Assembly (NCBI GenBank): GCA_002787775.1
Contig: PCUW01000024.1
Coordinates: 1 to 37,160 of the forward strand
Length of the DNA: 37,160 nt
From: Bdellovibrionales bacterium CG12_big_fil_rev_8_21_14_0_65_38_15
GTDB taxonomy: Bacteria > Bdellovibrionota > Bacteriovoracia > Bacteriovoracales > Bacteriovoracaceae
Reading direction: 5' to 3'
Shown here: piece by piece, positions 22,797 through 31,121 of the stretch
How the letters are laid out: each line of letters opens with the position of its first letter
How positions within the stretch are numbered: the first letter of the stretch is position 1
Notes under the pieces: generated by a model
The model's input: the letters and a program-made list of their open reading frames with translations, nothing else
The model's database searches: none
What the model was told of the DNA's origin: nothing
Position numbers and translations under genes: made by a program

Positions 22797-24581
22797 ATGT
22801 CAAAACTTATTTTAGCCCTATTCTGTCTTTTAAGTACTAGCGCTTTTGCATCCAGCGATTTTGGTTTTGTCATTTCTGGAGCTGATGAAGCCTCAGGTAC
22901 CTCTAAAATTGAATACAATCGCCTTAAAGGTTTCTTTCAGAGTCTTGAAAGTGAAATGCGTGATGGAGTTACTTTTGGAGTTGATCGCATCATCGACATC
23001 CAATTTGTCGACTTTGGAATTGATCCAACACCAAAATGCGATGGCAGTAATAATGATGATATTTTACGAGTTGTTGGAGATTCAACTGTAGAGATTAACT
23101 CATCAATCAGAAATTCTATTTTAGATTTCGCTACTTTCAAGCAAGATGATAAAGGTTGTAGCCTTCAAAAAAATCTTCTAAATGCGCTTGAAACACAACT
23201 TCTAAAAATTCAATACGTCCGTGATCTTGATCAAGATTGGAGTAAAGTTGAAAGACGTTCACTCAACACTTGTTGGGATGAGCGCCGTGAGTACGGCCAT
23301 CGATGGTTCAGTGAAAATCCTCACTTTAGAGATCTGTGTGGAATCTTATTTAAGATTCAAGATCGCCGCCAGGACATGAAACGCCACAAGCGTAAAACTA
23401 AAAATCTTTTATACAATTCTGGAAAGCTCGAGTTTGATCCAAGCTCTTTTGCCGAAACAGACCTTCGTCGTTATAAAATATGCGAGCGAGATTATAAACC
23501 AACTAAAGTTTTAGATAATGGTACTCGCATGAAAATGCTTGGTATGGCCATCGTTTATATGTCACCTGGCTTTCAAACATCACAGGCAGGTCACGTTGCC
23601 GAACGCTATATCTATTGCAAAAATAATGAACTCGTCGATATGTTATTTGAATATACACAAATGACAGAAGAAGAACTTGTAAACGCTAGATCTGTTTATC
23701 AAAAACATCTTCCATTTGTTAGCGATGAGTATATTAGTAGCCTTAATGAAACCATCTATATCAAAGTCAGAAGTCATCCTGGCAGCTCACGTATGGAAGG
23801 TTATGGCTTTCATCAGCTGTATCTCAATCGTGATGTGGCTGAAGTATGGCCAAAAGTTTCTGAGACTGAAATTTATGAAGGACTTCAAGTTTCACTCAAA
23901 AACTATATTGAGCAAGGACAGAACTTTAAAAACCAAGTTCGTTTTGAACCTTATTCACTGCTTAAAAATAACTGCACTCATCCCATTCGCGAAAGACTTA
24001 ATCGTCTTGGCGGCGAATATGAAATTGATAATGTCACTGGCTTTAATCCTATTTGGATCTTTAATTTTCTTAAAAAGAAAACAGCTGATAAAATGATTAT
24101 CTACCCTTCACAGCGTCTTATGAGAAAAATGGAAATGCTTGAAACAGGTAAATCAATGTTCTGGGAAAATACTACTTTTTGGTCTAAAGCATCAAATGGT
24201 CGTGAAGGCTTAGGGCCTGGATTTATGGTTTTCTATCCTGAAGTTCACGGGACTCTAAAAAGCTTAATCTTAAAGCCTGCCATGGGTGCTGTTAATATTG
24301 CAGCATCAGTGGTTCAAGTGGCCGTTGGAATTCTACAATTACCACTTAAACTTTTATCAAAAGTTCCTGGTTTTAGATGGCTTGAGAAAGCGACAGGCGG
24401 CCATAATTTAGTCTACGGTCTACGTGGTATAACACTTCATCTTCCAGAACTGGTAGGTTTTAGACTTCGCTACCCTATGCCAACTCCATGGACCCCAGAA
24501 GAATTAGAATTCGTTGAGGATGTTCTTCCTAATCATGATCCAAAGATCGTCAACTATCTCATGGAGAAGGTTTCTAAGTAG
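22797..24581 (+). CDS. Exported GH...NC (Lnb/DUF4105-like) protein
   Basis: 594 residues from the ATG at 22797, where a signal peptide (MSKLILALFCLLSTSAFASS) begins. The first 200 mature residues are unrelated to known domains and contain six cysteines. Residues about 240-410 carry a permuted papain-like arrangement: YMSPGFQTSQAGHVAERYIYC (His266) and SLLKNNCTHPIRERLNRLGG (Cys393). This is the same order as in the Lnb-like gene at 1328. Residues about 487-515 form an apolar segment (AVNIAASVVQVAVGILQLPL) that may enter a membrane. No strong Shine-Dalgarno is seen. The product is probably a periplasmic or outer-membrane amidase or acyl-transfer enzyme, with moderate certainty for the fold and low for the activity. 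Confidence 0.7.
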   Translation: MSKLILALFCLLSTSAFASSDFGFVISGADEASGTSKIEYNRLKGFFQSLESEMRDGVTFGVDRIIDIQFVDFGIDPTPKCDGSNNDDILRVVGDSTVEINSSIRNSILDFATFKQDDKGCSLQKNLLNALETQLLKIQYVRDLDQDWSKVERRSLNTCWDERREYGHRWFSENPHFRDLCGILFKIQDRRQDMKRHKRKTKNLLYNSGKLEFDPSSFAETDLRRYKICERDYKPTKVLDNGTRMKMLGMAIVYMSPGFQTSQAGHVAERYIYCKNNELVDMLFEYTQMTEEELVNARSVYQKHLPFVSDEYISSLNETIYIKVRSHPGSSRMEGYGFHQLYLNRDVAEVWPKVSETEIYEGLQVSLKNYIEQGQNFKNQVRFEPYSLLKNNCTHPIRERLNRLGGEYEIDNVTGFNPIWIFNFLKKKTADKMIIYPSQRLMRKMEMLETGKSMFWENTTFWSKASNGREGLGPGFMVFYPEVHGTLKSLILKPAMGAVNIAASVVQVAVGILQLPLKLLSKVPGFRWLEKATGGHNLVYGLRGITLHLPELVGFRLRYPMPTPWTPEELEFVEDVLPNHDPKIVNYLMEKVSK

Positions 24582-24653
24582 ATTTAACTTCTTTTTCTAA
24601 TTTTTTTGATTATCATTTAACTAAAGAAAATAATCAAAATGTTAGGAGCTTTA

Positions 24654-25922
24654 GTGAATCAACGTGGATTTAGCCTTGTCTCTGTCATGGTCGCTGCAGG
24701 ATTAGTTGGTGGACTTGCTCTTGCTGTTATGCAAATTACGAAAAATTCTCAAACTGGATTAAAGTTTGCTGAATCTATAAGTGACGAAATTGATCTTCGT
24801 GAAAATATTAAAGCAATTGTCAGCAACCCTTCATTTTGTCGTTTAAGTATCGCTGGCAACGGCGCTGAAGGCTCACCATCAAGTCCGGTTATTTTTAAGA
24901 AAAATTTAAACGACCAAGATAATGAAGGTTTAGATATAGAGTTTTTCCTTGGCAATCAACTTGGAACAGCTCGAACCACAAAAAAATACAGTGGATCGGA
25001 CTCAAGTGCTAATACGTATAATGGTCTAACTATCAAATCAATTAAGCTTATTTTTGATAATGGAACAGGCTTTAATTATTCCACAAGTTCTTTTCATCAA
25101 GACATAGCAAAAATCAGATTAGTCTTTGAAAAAAAATACGATAAGGCCATTCGTGAAAAACAAATGGATTTTCAAACAACAGTATCGATGCAAACAGATG
25201 TTTTAGGTAATTCAACTCTTTTAGGATGTAATCTCACTCCAGCAAACGCACCCGCTGGAGCACCTCTTAATATTATTGCCATTCACTCTCAAACATCATC
25301 TCCTCCTGGTTGTCCTGCAGACTGGGATTTACTTTGGTCAGGCTATAGTTTCTTTACCGCGATTGGAGGACAAAGCTCAAATGCGAGGGCCGATCTAGGA
25401 AGTCCTGGTTCATGCCTTGAAACATTTAAACATCAACCCATGATCGAGTGTACGACATCGACATGTGACTACCATACATCAAATGATTTTTCCTACTGGC
25501 TAACAAATACTAATGCTAATACTGGAACAATTAATGGCTCAAGTGCAATGGGCTACATCAGTCGTTGTTCAGTTTGTGCAGCAAAAATACAAACACTAAC
25601 TCGACATAGTTTTTCTGGAGCTACGCCAGTGTGTCCTGCTGGATGGAGCAGCTTATGGGTAGGATATACATTCATGACAGGAGTTGGAGGTTTAGGCTCT
25701 AATGCCAACCAAGACCTAGCATCAACCGGATCTTGCTTGAAACTCTTTAGACCAATGCCATTTGCAGAATGCGAGGGGCCAGGTATTGGTAATTGTGATG
25801 TTGCCACTGGCGATGACTTCGCCTACTGGGGAACAAACAGAAGTGTCGACGAAAGCCCAGTTCCAGCAAATACAGCGACCAGTAAGCTTAGCCGTTGTAA
25901 CGTTTGTAGTTTAGGATATTAA
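24654..25922 (+). CDS. Type IV prepilin-like protein with C-terminal tandem collagen-IV NC1 (C4)-like domain
   Basis: 422 residues from the GTG at 24654, chosen because AGGAG is five bases upstream and it yields a classical short prepilin leader MNQRG|FSLVSVMVAAGLVGGLALAV; an ATG five codons earlier lacks a ribosome site. Position +5 of the mature pilin is Ser, not Glu, as in some minor pilins. Residues about 35-195 form a pilin-like globular part. Residues 207-422 are two repeats of about 107 residues, each with six cysteines: 220, 254, 266, 271, 305, 308 and 327, 361, 373, 381, 415, 418. Signatures IAIHSQTSSPPGCP, LGSPGSCL, FSYWL and YISRCSVC match vertebrate collagen IV NC1 as I remember it. 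There is no collagen triple helix. Probable role: pilus-tip or surface adhesion module. Confidence 0.85.
   Translation: MNQRGFSLVSVMVAAGLVGGLALAVMQITKNSQTGLKFAESISDEIDLRENIKAIVSNPSFCRLSIAGNGAEGSPSSPVIFKKNLNDQDNEGLDIEFFLGNQLGTARTTKKYSGSDSSANTYNGLTIKSIKLIFDNGTGFNYSTSSFHQDIAKIRLVFEKKYDKAIREKQMDFQTTVSMQTDVLGNSTLLGCNLTPANAPAGAPLNIIAIHSQTSSPPGCPADWDLLWSGYSFFTAIGGQSSNARADLGSPGSCLETFKHQPMIECTTSTCDYHTSNDFSYWLTNTNANTGTINGSSAMGYISRCSVCAAKIQTLTRHSFSGATPVCPAGWSSLWVGYTFMTGVGGLGSNANQDLASTGSCLKLFRPMPFAECEGPGIGNCDVATGDDFAYWGTNRSVDESPVPANTATSKLSRCNVCSLGY
25272..25919 (+). repeat. Tandem C4/NC1-like repeat inside the prepilin gene
   Basis: Two protein repeats (25272-25577 and about 25605-25919) with a period of 107 codons. 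Cysteine spacing is 34-12-5-34-3 in the first and 34-12-8-34-3 in the second. DNA identity is low, so the duplication is old, as in animal NC1, where the two halves are also ancient. Confidence 0.85.
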
Positions 25923-26004
25923 TAACCGAGCATTCCAATCGGAGCCCAGTTAAAGCTTTTGCTTTCATATTAAATATAAGTGCTTAAAAAACCGAAAAAT
26001 AACC

Positions 26005-27618
26005 ATGTTTTTCAAGCCTTATATTTTCATTTTTCTAGTTCTTTTATCATTCAAAATAAGTGCTCAAACTCAAGACATCCCAAGCGAACAAAGCTTCAGA
26101 CAAATGGTACTCAACATTGAGCTACCAATAGAGCAACAAGTTCAAGAAGAGCCTTGGAGAAAATCATTCAACCGATATATGGAATCATTAAAAAGAGAAT
26201 TCTCCTTACAGCGTTCAAATAGACCAACTCGCCAACTTGATACATCCAACGCTTTTACTGAATACAATAACTGTCTTACAAGTATGCAAGGACAAGCTCA
26301 TCAAGATTTTCTTAATGCTCTTTCAAGCATTGCTTCAAACTGCGATTCATTTTTCAAGCAATTTTCTATAAGCCACCAAGAACAGCTTTCACGCGAAGGC
26401 TTAGATACGCCTGAAAAACTTGCAAGAAGAATTGTCGAAGAAAAGAGAAGAGCTGATGCGAATATCGATAGTGGTAATAGCCAGAATGAAGTCATCAAGT
26501 TAGAAAATATTTCAACGTTAGAACAATCCGCCTATCTACTTGATCCTCATCAAAATGTAATGGGCGACTCAGGAAGACTTTTAGCCACGCAGGTAACATC
26601 GATACTCGTAAATTTATACCAACATAATGAAGTTAATGAAATCGAACCCACTCTGGAAGAAGAAAATCAAACTCTTTTAAACGTTATAGAGTTAGGCCAT
26701 TTGATTACAGTACTTCAAACGGGAGTATCTAATTGTGAACTAGATTTAAGTCATCAAACTGAAGAAAACGCAAGTGGCATTAAAGCTCGATCGATTCTTT
26801 TAAACTCTCATGTTGTTAAAGACCAAGAAGTTGAAATTCCACTCAAAGCCTTTTTTAATTTAAGCGAGGATAGGCTAGATAAAATCAAAGCCTTTCGAAT
26901 CTCTCAAAATGAAAAACAAACATGGTTATTTCAACACAAACTTAATGGACTTGAAGATATTTGGGTTCAAGCAGAGCTTGATGAAGCAACCAATGAAATA
27001 AGATATACCCATTTTATTGTTAAAAAAGGAAGACAAAGAAATCTTAGAGACGCACAAGATATTTCACTCTTGCCACAAATAAGAGTTGGAGACGCAAACA
27101 ACAACTCAAACTCACATGTTATTGTCGAAAGTGAAGTCGGCATTAGACTGAGTACTTCAAACAACTACATCCCAACAGTTGGAAATGTTCAACTACCTAA
27201 TGGACAAGTCTCACTAGCTTCGGCAAGTGTTAGATCAATCAATGAAAGAGTAAACAGTGAAACAAGACTAGATGTTGAAGTTGAGAGAATACAACTAAGA
27301 TCAACTCTTCTTGCTAATAACAATAACTGGAATTTAAGCGCAACGACTTACTACAATACCTTCGATGATAAATGGCATGCAGGAGCAGATGCAAGAGTTT
27401 ACAATATTATTGGGGGCGTTAGTGGAAACTCAAACAATGACTTGGAGTATCGTCTTGGCTTAGTCGTACGCCAAAATTATGCCAATGTTTCTGGCAATCA
27501 AGACAATGTCAATCTGACTGTTGGGAGACAGTTTAGAAATAACTCTGGGGGAATGAGTATCTCTACAGATTTTCAACAAAACACGCATTTTAAAGTCATC
27601 GTTTTTATCGGTAGATAA
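26005..27618 (+). CDS. Exported protein of unknown function, beta-rich C-terminus
   Basis: 537 residues with a signal peptide (FFKPYIFIFLVLLSFKISAQ). Residues about 30-150 are helical and charged with two cysteines (NNCLTSM, SNCDSFF), and about 150-260 are again helical with one more (VSNCELDL). Residues about 280-360 form strands (QTWLFQHKLNGLEDIWVQAEL). The last 170 residues alternate polar and apolar positions in long strands (RLDVEVERIQLRSTLL, YRLGLVVRQNYANVSG) and end in HFKVIVFIGR, suggesting an outer-membrane barrel or surface layer. It follows the pilin-NC1 gene by 82 bases in the same direction. I do not recognise it; a partner role for the pilin-NC1 protein is inference from position. 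Confidence 0.7.
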   Translation: MFFKPYIFIFLVLLSFKISAQTQDIPSEQSFRQMVLNIELPIEQQVQEEPWRKSFNRYMESLKREFSLQRSNRPTRQLDTSNAFTEYNNCLTSMQGQAHQDFLNALSSIASNCDSFFKQFSISHQEQLSREGLDTPEKLARRIVEEKRRADANIDSGNSQNEVIKLENISTLEQSAYLLDPHQNVMGDSGRLLATQVTSILVNLYQHNEVNEIEPTLEEENQTLLNVIELGHLITVLQTGVSNCELDLSHQTEENASGIKARSILLNSHVVKDQEVEIPLKAFFNLSEDRLDKIKAFRISQNEKQTWLFQHKLNGLEDIWVQAELDEATNEIRYTHFIVKKGRQRNLRDAQDISLLPQIRVGDANNNSNSHVIVESEVGIRLSTSNNYIPTVGNVQLPNGQVSLASASVRSINERVNSETRLDVEVERIQLRSTLLANNNNWNLSATTYYNTFDDKWHAGADARVYNIIGGVSGNSNNDLEYRLGLVVRQNYANVSGNQDNVNLTVGRQFRNNSGGMSISTDFQQNTHFKVIVFIGR

Positions 27619-27621
27619 TTC

Positions 27622-28404
27622 TTAGTGATCAAAAAGAAATAACTTTTTATCAAAGCGAAGTTGAGCTGCGTACACACCATTTTCGGCGCGCTTGCCACAC
27701 CCAATAACCATTACCACCTCAGCGTCATTTGGAAGATTCAAGAGCTTTTTAACTCGTACTTCATCAAAGCCTTCCATTGGACAAGTGTCATAACCTTGCG
27801 CTGTCATTCCAAGCATAAAGTTCTCACAAGCAAGCGCAGTGGTCTTAACAGACCATACACGCATATCAGCTTTAGATTTTGGACCTCTTGGAGTTGGAGA
27901 AAAAAGTCCTCTGATAAAAAACATAATTCGTTTAAAGAATCCTTTGATGCCTAAGAAACCTTGGCCATAGAAAAAGGGAACAATTTTTTCGTAATATGTT
28001 TTAGCAATGCTTGGAACTTTATCACCTTGCTTTTCAAACTCTTCAAGCATCAACTTATTGATCTTTGGCCAAGTTTTTGTGCGAGCAACTGCAACAACTA
28101 AAGCGCTTGCTGTTCTTGCCGCCGATTGGCCAAGACAAGCTTTAACTAAAAGTGCTTTTTTATCTTGCGACTTTACCTGATGGAATTCCCAACACTGTAG
28201 ATTGGAAGAAGTTGGGGCAAGGAGCGCCCAATCGAGGGCTTTGTTCATCACAGATTGGGGCATAGCTTCATCTTTGTATGATCTAACACTTCGACGAGAA
28301 CGAATCACGCGATCAAAACTTATATCATCGCCGCTTTGCACTAACGTCTCTTCACGGTGCTTAATTTTAGGTATTTTAGTAAGGATATCTGATGATTTAC
28401 TCAT
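27622..28404 (-). CDS. Nitroreductase family protein
   Basis: 260 residues from the ATG at 28404; a TTG ten codons upstream is the alternative and neither has a strong ribosome site. The FMN-binding marks are IRSRRSVRSYKDEAMP near the N-terminus, LAPTSSNLQCWEFHQV, and the C-terminal GMTAQGYDTCPMEGFDE and VVMVIGCGKR. The middle (about 115-190) is longer than in minimal nitroreductases and includes an apolar, basic stretch (GIKGFFKRIMFFIRGLF). The enzyme would use NAD(P)H to reduce nitro compounds, quinones or enones in the cytoplasm. It converges on the 26005 gene with a three-base gap and diverges from dppA. Confidence 0.9.
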   Translation of the reverse strand: MSKSSDILTKIPKIKHREETLVQSGDDISFDRVIRSRRSVRSYKDEAMPQSVMNKALDWALLAPTSSNLQCWEFHQVKSQDKKALLVKACLGQSAARTASALVVAVARTKTWPKINKLMLEEFEKQGDKVPSIAKTYYEKIVPFFYGQGFLGIKGFFKRIMFFIRGLFSPTPRGPKSKADMRVWSVKTTALACENFMLGMTAQGYDTCPMEGFDEVRVKKLLNLPNDAEVVMVIGCGKRAENGVYAAQLRFDKKLFLFDH

Positions 28405-28503
28405 AACGCTTTGTTTCCCGAGTTTTATGGACAAATAGATAGGCTAAGGGCAAGATAAACCGTCTAAAATGACTTCGACAAGCAATCACCATACGGAGAT
28501 AAC

Positions 28504-30087
28504 ATGAGGATTTTATTCGCCTTACTTTTAACGCTAGCGTTGTTCCAACAACCAGCAAGCGCACAAACTTTTGTTTACTGCTCTGAAGGTAGCCCAAGTG
28601 CATTTAATCCACAAATTTTTACAGATGGAACATCTAACAACGCTTCATCTCATACAGTGTATGAAAGACTAGTTAATTTTAAATATGGTGAGACAACCAT
28701 CGTTCCTGAACTTGCAGAATCTTGGAAAATTTCGAAAGATCGCATGACCTATACTTTCAAATTAAGAAAAGGCGTTAAATTTCATACAACAGAATTCTTT
28801 ACACCAACACGTGATCTCAATGCTGATGACGTTTTATTCTCTGTTAATCGTCAACGCCTAAAAGAGCATTACTACCACAATGTTTCAGGTGGTCACTATG
28901 AGTACTTCACAGGAATGGAAATGGGCGACATCATTAAGGATGTCAAAAAAATTGATGACTACACTGTAGAGTTCCAATTATCTCGCCCAGAGGCACCGTT
29001 TCTTGCAAACCTAGCCATGAGTTTTATGAGTATTTTATCTAAAGAATACGCCGACAAACTTGTTAAGGATGACAAAAAAGAAAGTTTTGACAACTTTCCT
29101 GTGGGAACAGGTCCATTTGTCTTTCTTCGTTATATCAAAGACACACAAATTCGCTACAAAGCTTTCGATAAGCATTGGGGTGGCGGTCCAAAAGTTAAAC
29201 AACTTGTTTTCTCTATTACTCCAGATGCTTCTGTTCGTTTTCAAAAATTAAAAACGGGTGAATGTCACTTGATCATCGAGCCTTCTCCTGCAGACATTCC
29301 AGCCATGAAGTCGAATAAAGAGTTAAAAGTTATTTCAGGTGCAAGTCTTAACGTTGGCTATCTTGCAATCAACACTCAAAAGAAACCTTTCGATAATTTA
29401 TTGGTTAGAAAAGCGATAAACCACGCTCTTAATAAAGCCTCTTATATCGAAGCTATTTATATGGGCAATGCAGTTCCAGCAACAAATCCACTGCCACCAA
29501 CGCTTTGGAGCTATAACAAAAAAATTAAGGACTATGACTATTCTCCAGAAAAAGCCAAAGCACTTTTAAAGAAAGCAGGACTTGCAGATGGTTTTGAAAC
29601 TGAACTTTGGACTCTACCAGTCACTCGTCCATACAACCCAAATGGCAAAAAAATGGGTGAAATGATGCAAGCGGATTTAGCCAAAGTTGGCATAAAAGCA
29701 AAGCTTGTCTCTTATGACTGGCCTACTTACCTTAAGAAATCTCGTGAAGGTGCTCATTCAATGATCCAACTTGGATGGAGTGGAGACAATGGTGATCCAG
29801 ATAACTTTCTTGCAGTTTTACTAAGCTGCAATAGTGTTGATGCTGGATCAAACGTTGCACGTTGGTGTCATAAACCTTTTGATGATTTAATTAATAAAGC
29901 AAAGATCTTAACTTCTGAAAAACAAAGATCTGCGCTCTATGCCAAAGCTCAAGTCATCTTTAAAGAGCAAGCTCCTTGGACGCCAATTGCTCACTCTACT
30001 ATCTTTAGAGGTATGAGAAATAATGTTCAAGGTTATAAGATTGACCCACTCGGTGGAGATATCTTTAAGCAAGTTTCATTAAAGTAA
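28504..30087 (+). CDS. dppA: Dipeptide ABC transporter substrate-binding protein
   Basis: 527 residues with a signal peptide (MRILFALLLTLALFQQPASA). It is a cluster 5 solute-binding protein with DppA-like blocks: FVYCSEGSPSAFNPQ, TIVPELAESWKISKDRMTYTFKLRKGVKFH, VGTGPF, LGWSGDNGDPDNFLAVLLSCN and ARWCHKPFDDLI. The last two are closer to DppA (dipeptide/haem) than to OppA. CGGAGA lies before the ATG. It leads a five-gene unit dppABCDF with gaps of 13, 1, 1 and -4 bases. In a predator this importer could take up prey-derived peptides released by the secreted protease; that link is inference. Confidence 0.95.
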   Translation: MRILFALLLTLALFQQPASAQTFVYCSEGSPSAFNPQIFTDGTSNNASSHTVYERLVNFKYGETTIVPELAESWKISKDRMTYTFKLRKGVKFHTTEFFTPTRDLNADDVLFSVNRQRLKEHYYHNVSGGHYEYFTGMEMGDIIKDVKKIDDYTVEFQLSRPEAPFLANLAMSFMSILSKEYADKLVKDDKKESFDNFPVGTGPFVFLRYIKDTQIRYKAFDKHWGGGPKVKQLVFSITPDASVRFQKLKTGECHLIIEPSPADIPAMKSNKELKVISGASLNVGYLAINTQKKPFDNLLVRKAINHALNKASYIEAIYMGNAVPATNPLPPTLWSYNKKIKDYDYSPEKAKALLKKAGLADGFETELWTLPVTRPYNPNGKKMGEMMQADLAKVGIKAKLVSYDWPTYLKKSREGAHSMIQLGWSGDNGDPDNFLAVLLSCNSVDAGSNVARWCHKPFDDLINKAKILTSEKQRSALYAKAQVIFKEQAPWTPIAHSTIFRGMRNNVQGYKIDPLGGDIFKQVSLK

Positions 30088-30100
30088 TTAAGGAAGATTA

Positions 30101-31120
30101 ATGCTTAGATTTATTCTAGGAAAATTAGGGGATCTCGTCCCTACTTTGATTGGTATTTCAATCCTATCATTTGTTTTAGTTCGTTTTGTACCGGGGGATC
30201 CGGTCATGCTACTTCTTGGAGAAAGAGGGGCTGATCCTGCAGTCTACGCTCAAATGAAAAAGGATATGGGACTAGACCTACCCGTTTGGCGTCAGTATAT
30301 CAATTTTGCCACTGATGCCGCTCAAGGAGACTTAGGCACTTCTATTATCTCCAAGCGTCCTGTTGTTAAAGAGTTTTTTGATCGCTTCCCAGCAACTCTT
30401 GAGCTTGGAGTCGTTGCGCTCTTATTTGCCATTATTATTGGTATTCCTTTAGGCATCATTGCTGCCGTTAAGAGAAATAGTTTTTATGACTATTTTTTAA
30501 TGGGTGGATCTCTATTAGGTTACTCCATGCCTATTTTTTGGTGGGGCTTAGTTCTTATTTTAATTTTCTCAGTTCAACTTGGTTGGACTCCAGTTTCAGG
30601 AAGAATGTCTGTCATGTTTTATATTGAACCTTGGACTGGGTTTATGTTGATCGATACACTGACTTCAGAAGTTAGAGAGCTTGATGGTTTAGCACCTTTT
30701 TGGTCGGCCCTATCACATCTTATTTTACCTGCCGTAGCCATGGGAACGATTCCCCTCGCCGTAATCGCACGTATGACAAGATCAAGTATGCTAGAAGTTT
30801 TAGGTGAAGATTATATCCGAACTGCAAAAGCAAAAGGTCTTTCGCGCTACCGTACTGTTGCTGTTCATGCCCTTCGAAATGCTCTCATTCCAATTGTAAC
30901 TATCGTTGGTCTTATGTTTGGCTCAATTATTACTGGAGCCATTTTAACAGAAACAATTTTTTCTTGGCCTGGTATCGGAAGATGGCTTGTTGCAAGTATC
31001 AATGCTCGCGACTATCCCGTTATTCAAGGTGGAGTTTTGTTTATCGCCACGATGATTGTCATTATTAATGTACTAGTCGATTTAGCTTATGCAGTCGTTA
31101 ACCCAAAGATGAGAGGTTAA
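30101..31120 (+). CDS. dppB: Dipeptide ABC transporter permease
   Basis: 339 residues, about six membrane helices. Family marks are VRFVPGDPVMLLLGERG near the N-terminus, the EAA loop DYIRTAKAKGLSRYRTVAVHALRNALIPIVT, and the DppB-type periplasmic loop after GWTPVSGRM (EPWTGFMLIDTL). It forms the inner-membrane channel with DppC. AAGGAAG precedes the ATG. Confidence 0.95.
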   Translation: MLRFILGKLGDLVPTLIGISILSFVLVRFVPGDPVMLLLGERGADPAVYAQMKKDMGLDLPVWRQYINFATDAAQGDLGTSIISKRPVVKEFFDRFPATLELGVVALLFAIIIGIPLGIIAAVKRNSFYDYFLMGGSLLGYSMPIFWWGLVLILIFSVQLGWTPVSGRMSVMFYIEPWTGFMLIDTLTSEVRELDGLAPFWSALSHLILPAVAMGTIPLAVIARMTRSSMLEVLGEDYIRTAKAKGLSRYRTVAVHALRNALIPIVTIVGLMFGSIITGAILTETIFSWPGIGRWLVASINARDYPVIQGGVLFIATMIVIINVLVDLAYAVVNPKMRG

Positions 31121-31121
31121 G

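Noticed and set aside
23716..24096. 126-codon plus-strand frame inside the 22797 gene
   Set aside because: It overlaps the region encoding the conserved GH...NC domain in another frame and has no independent start signal.
24639..24653. ATG at 24639 as start of the pilin-NC1 gene
   Set aside because: The GTG at 24654 has AGGAG at the right distance and gives the standard short prepilin leader; the ATG would place the ribosome site inside the coding sequence.
24654..25922. Contamination or recent transfer from an animal as the source of the NC1 domain
   Set aside because: The domain is in one frame with a bacterial prepilin leader and a bacterial ribosome site, has no intron, its codon use looks like its neighbours, and the two halves are well diverged from animal sequences. 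Ancient transfer remains possible.
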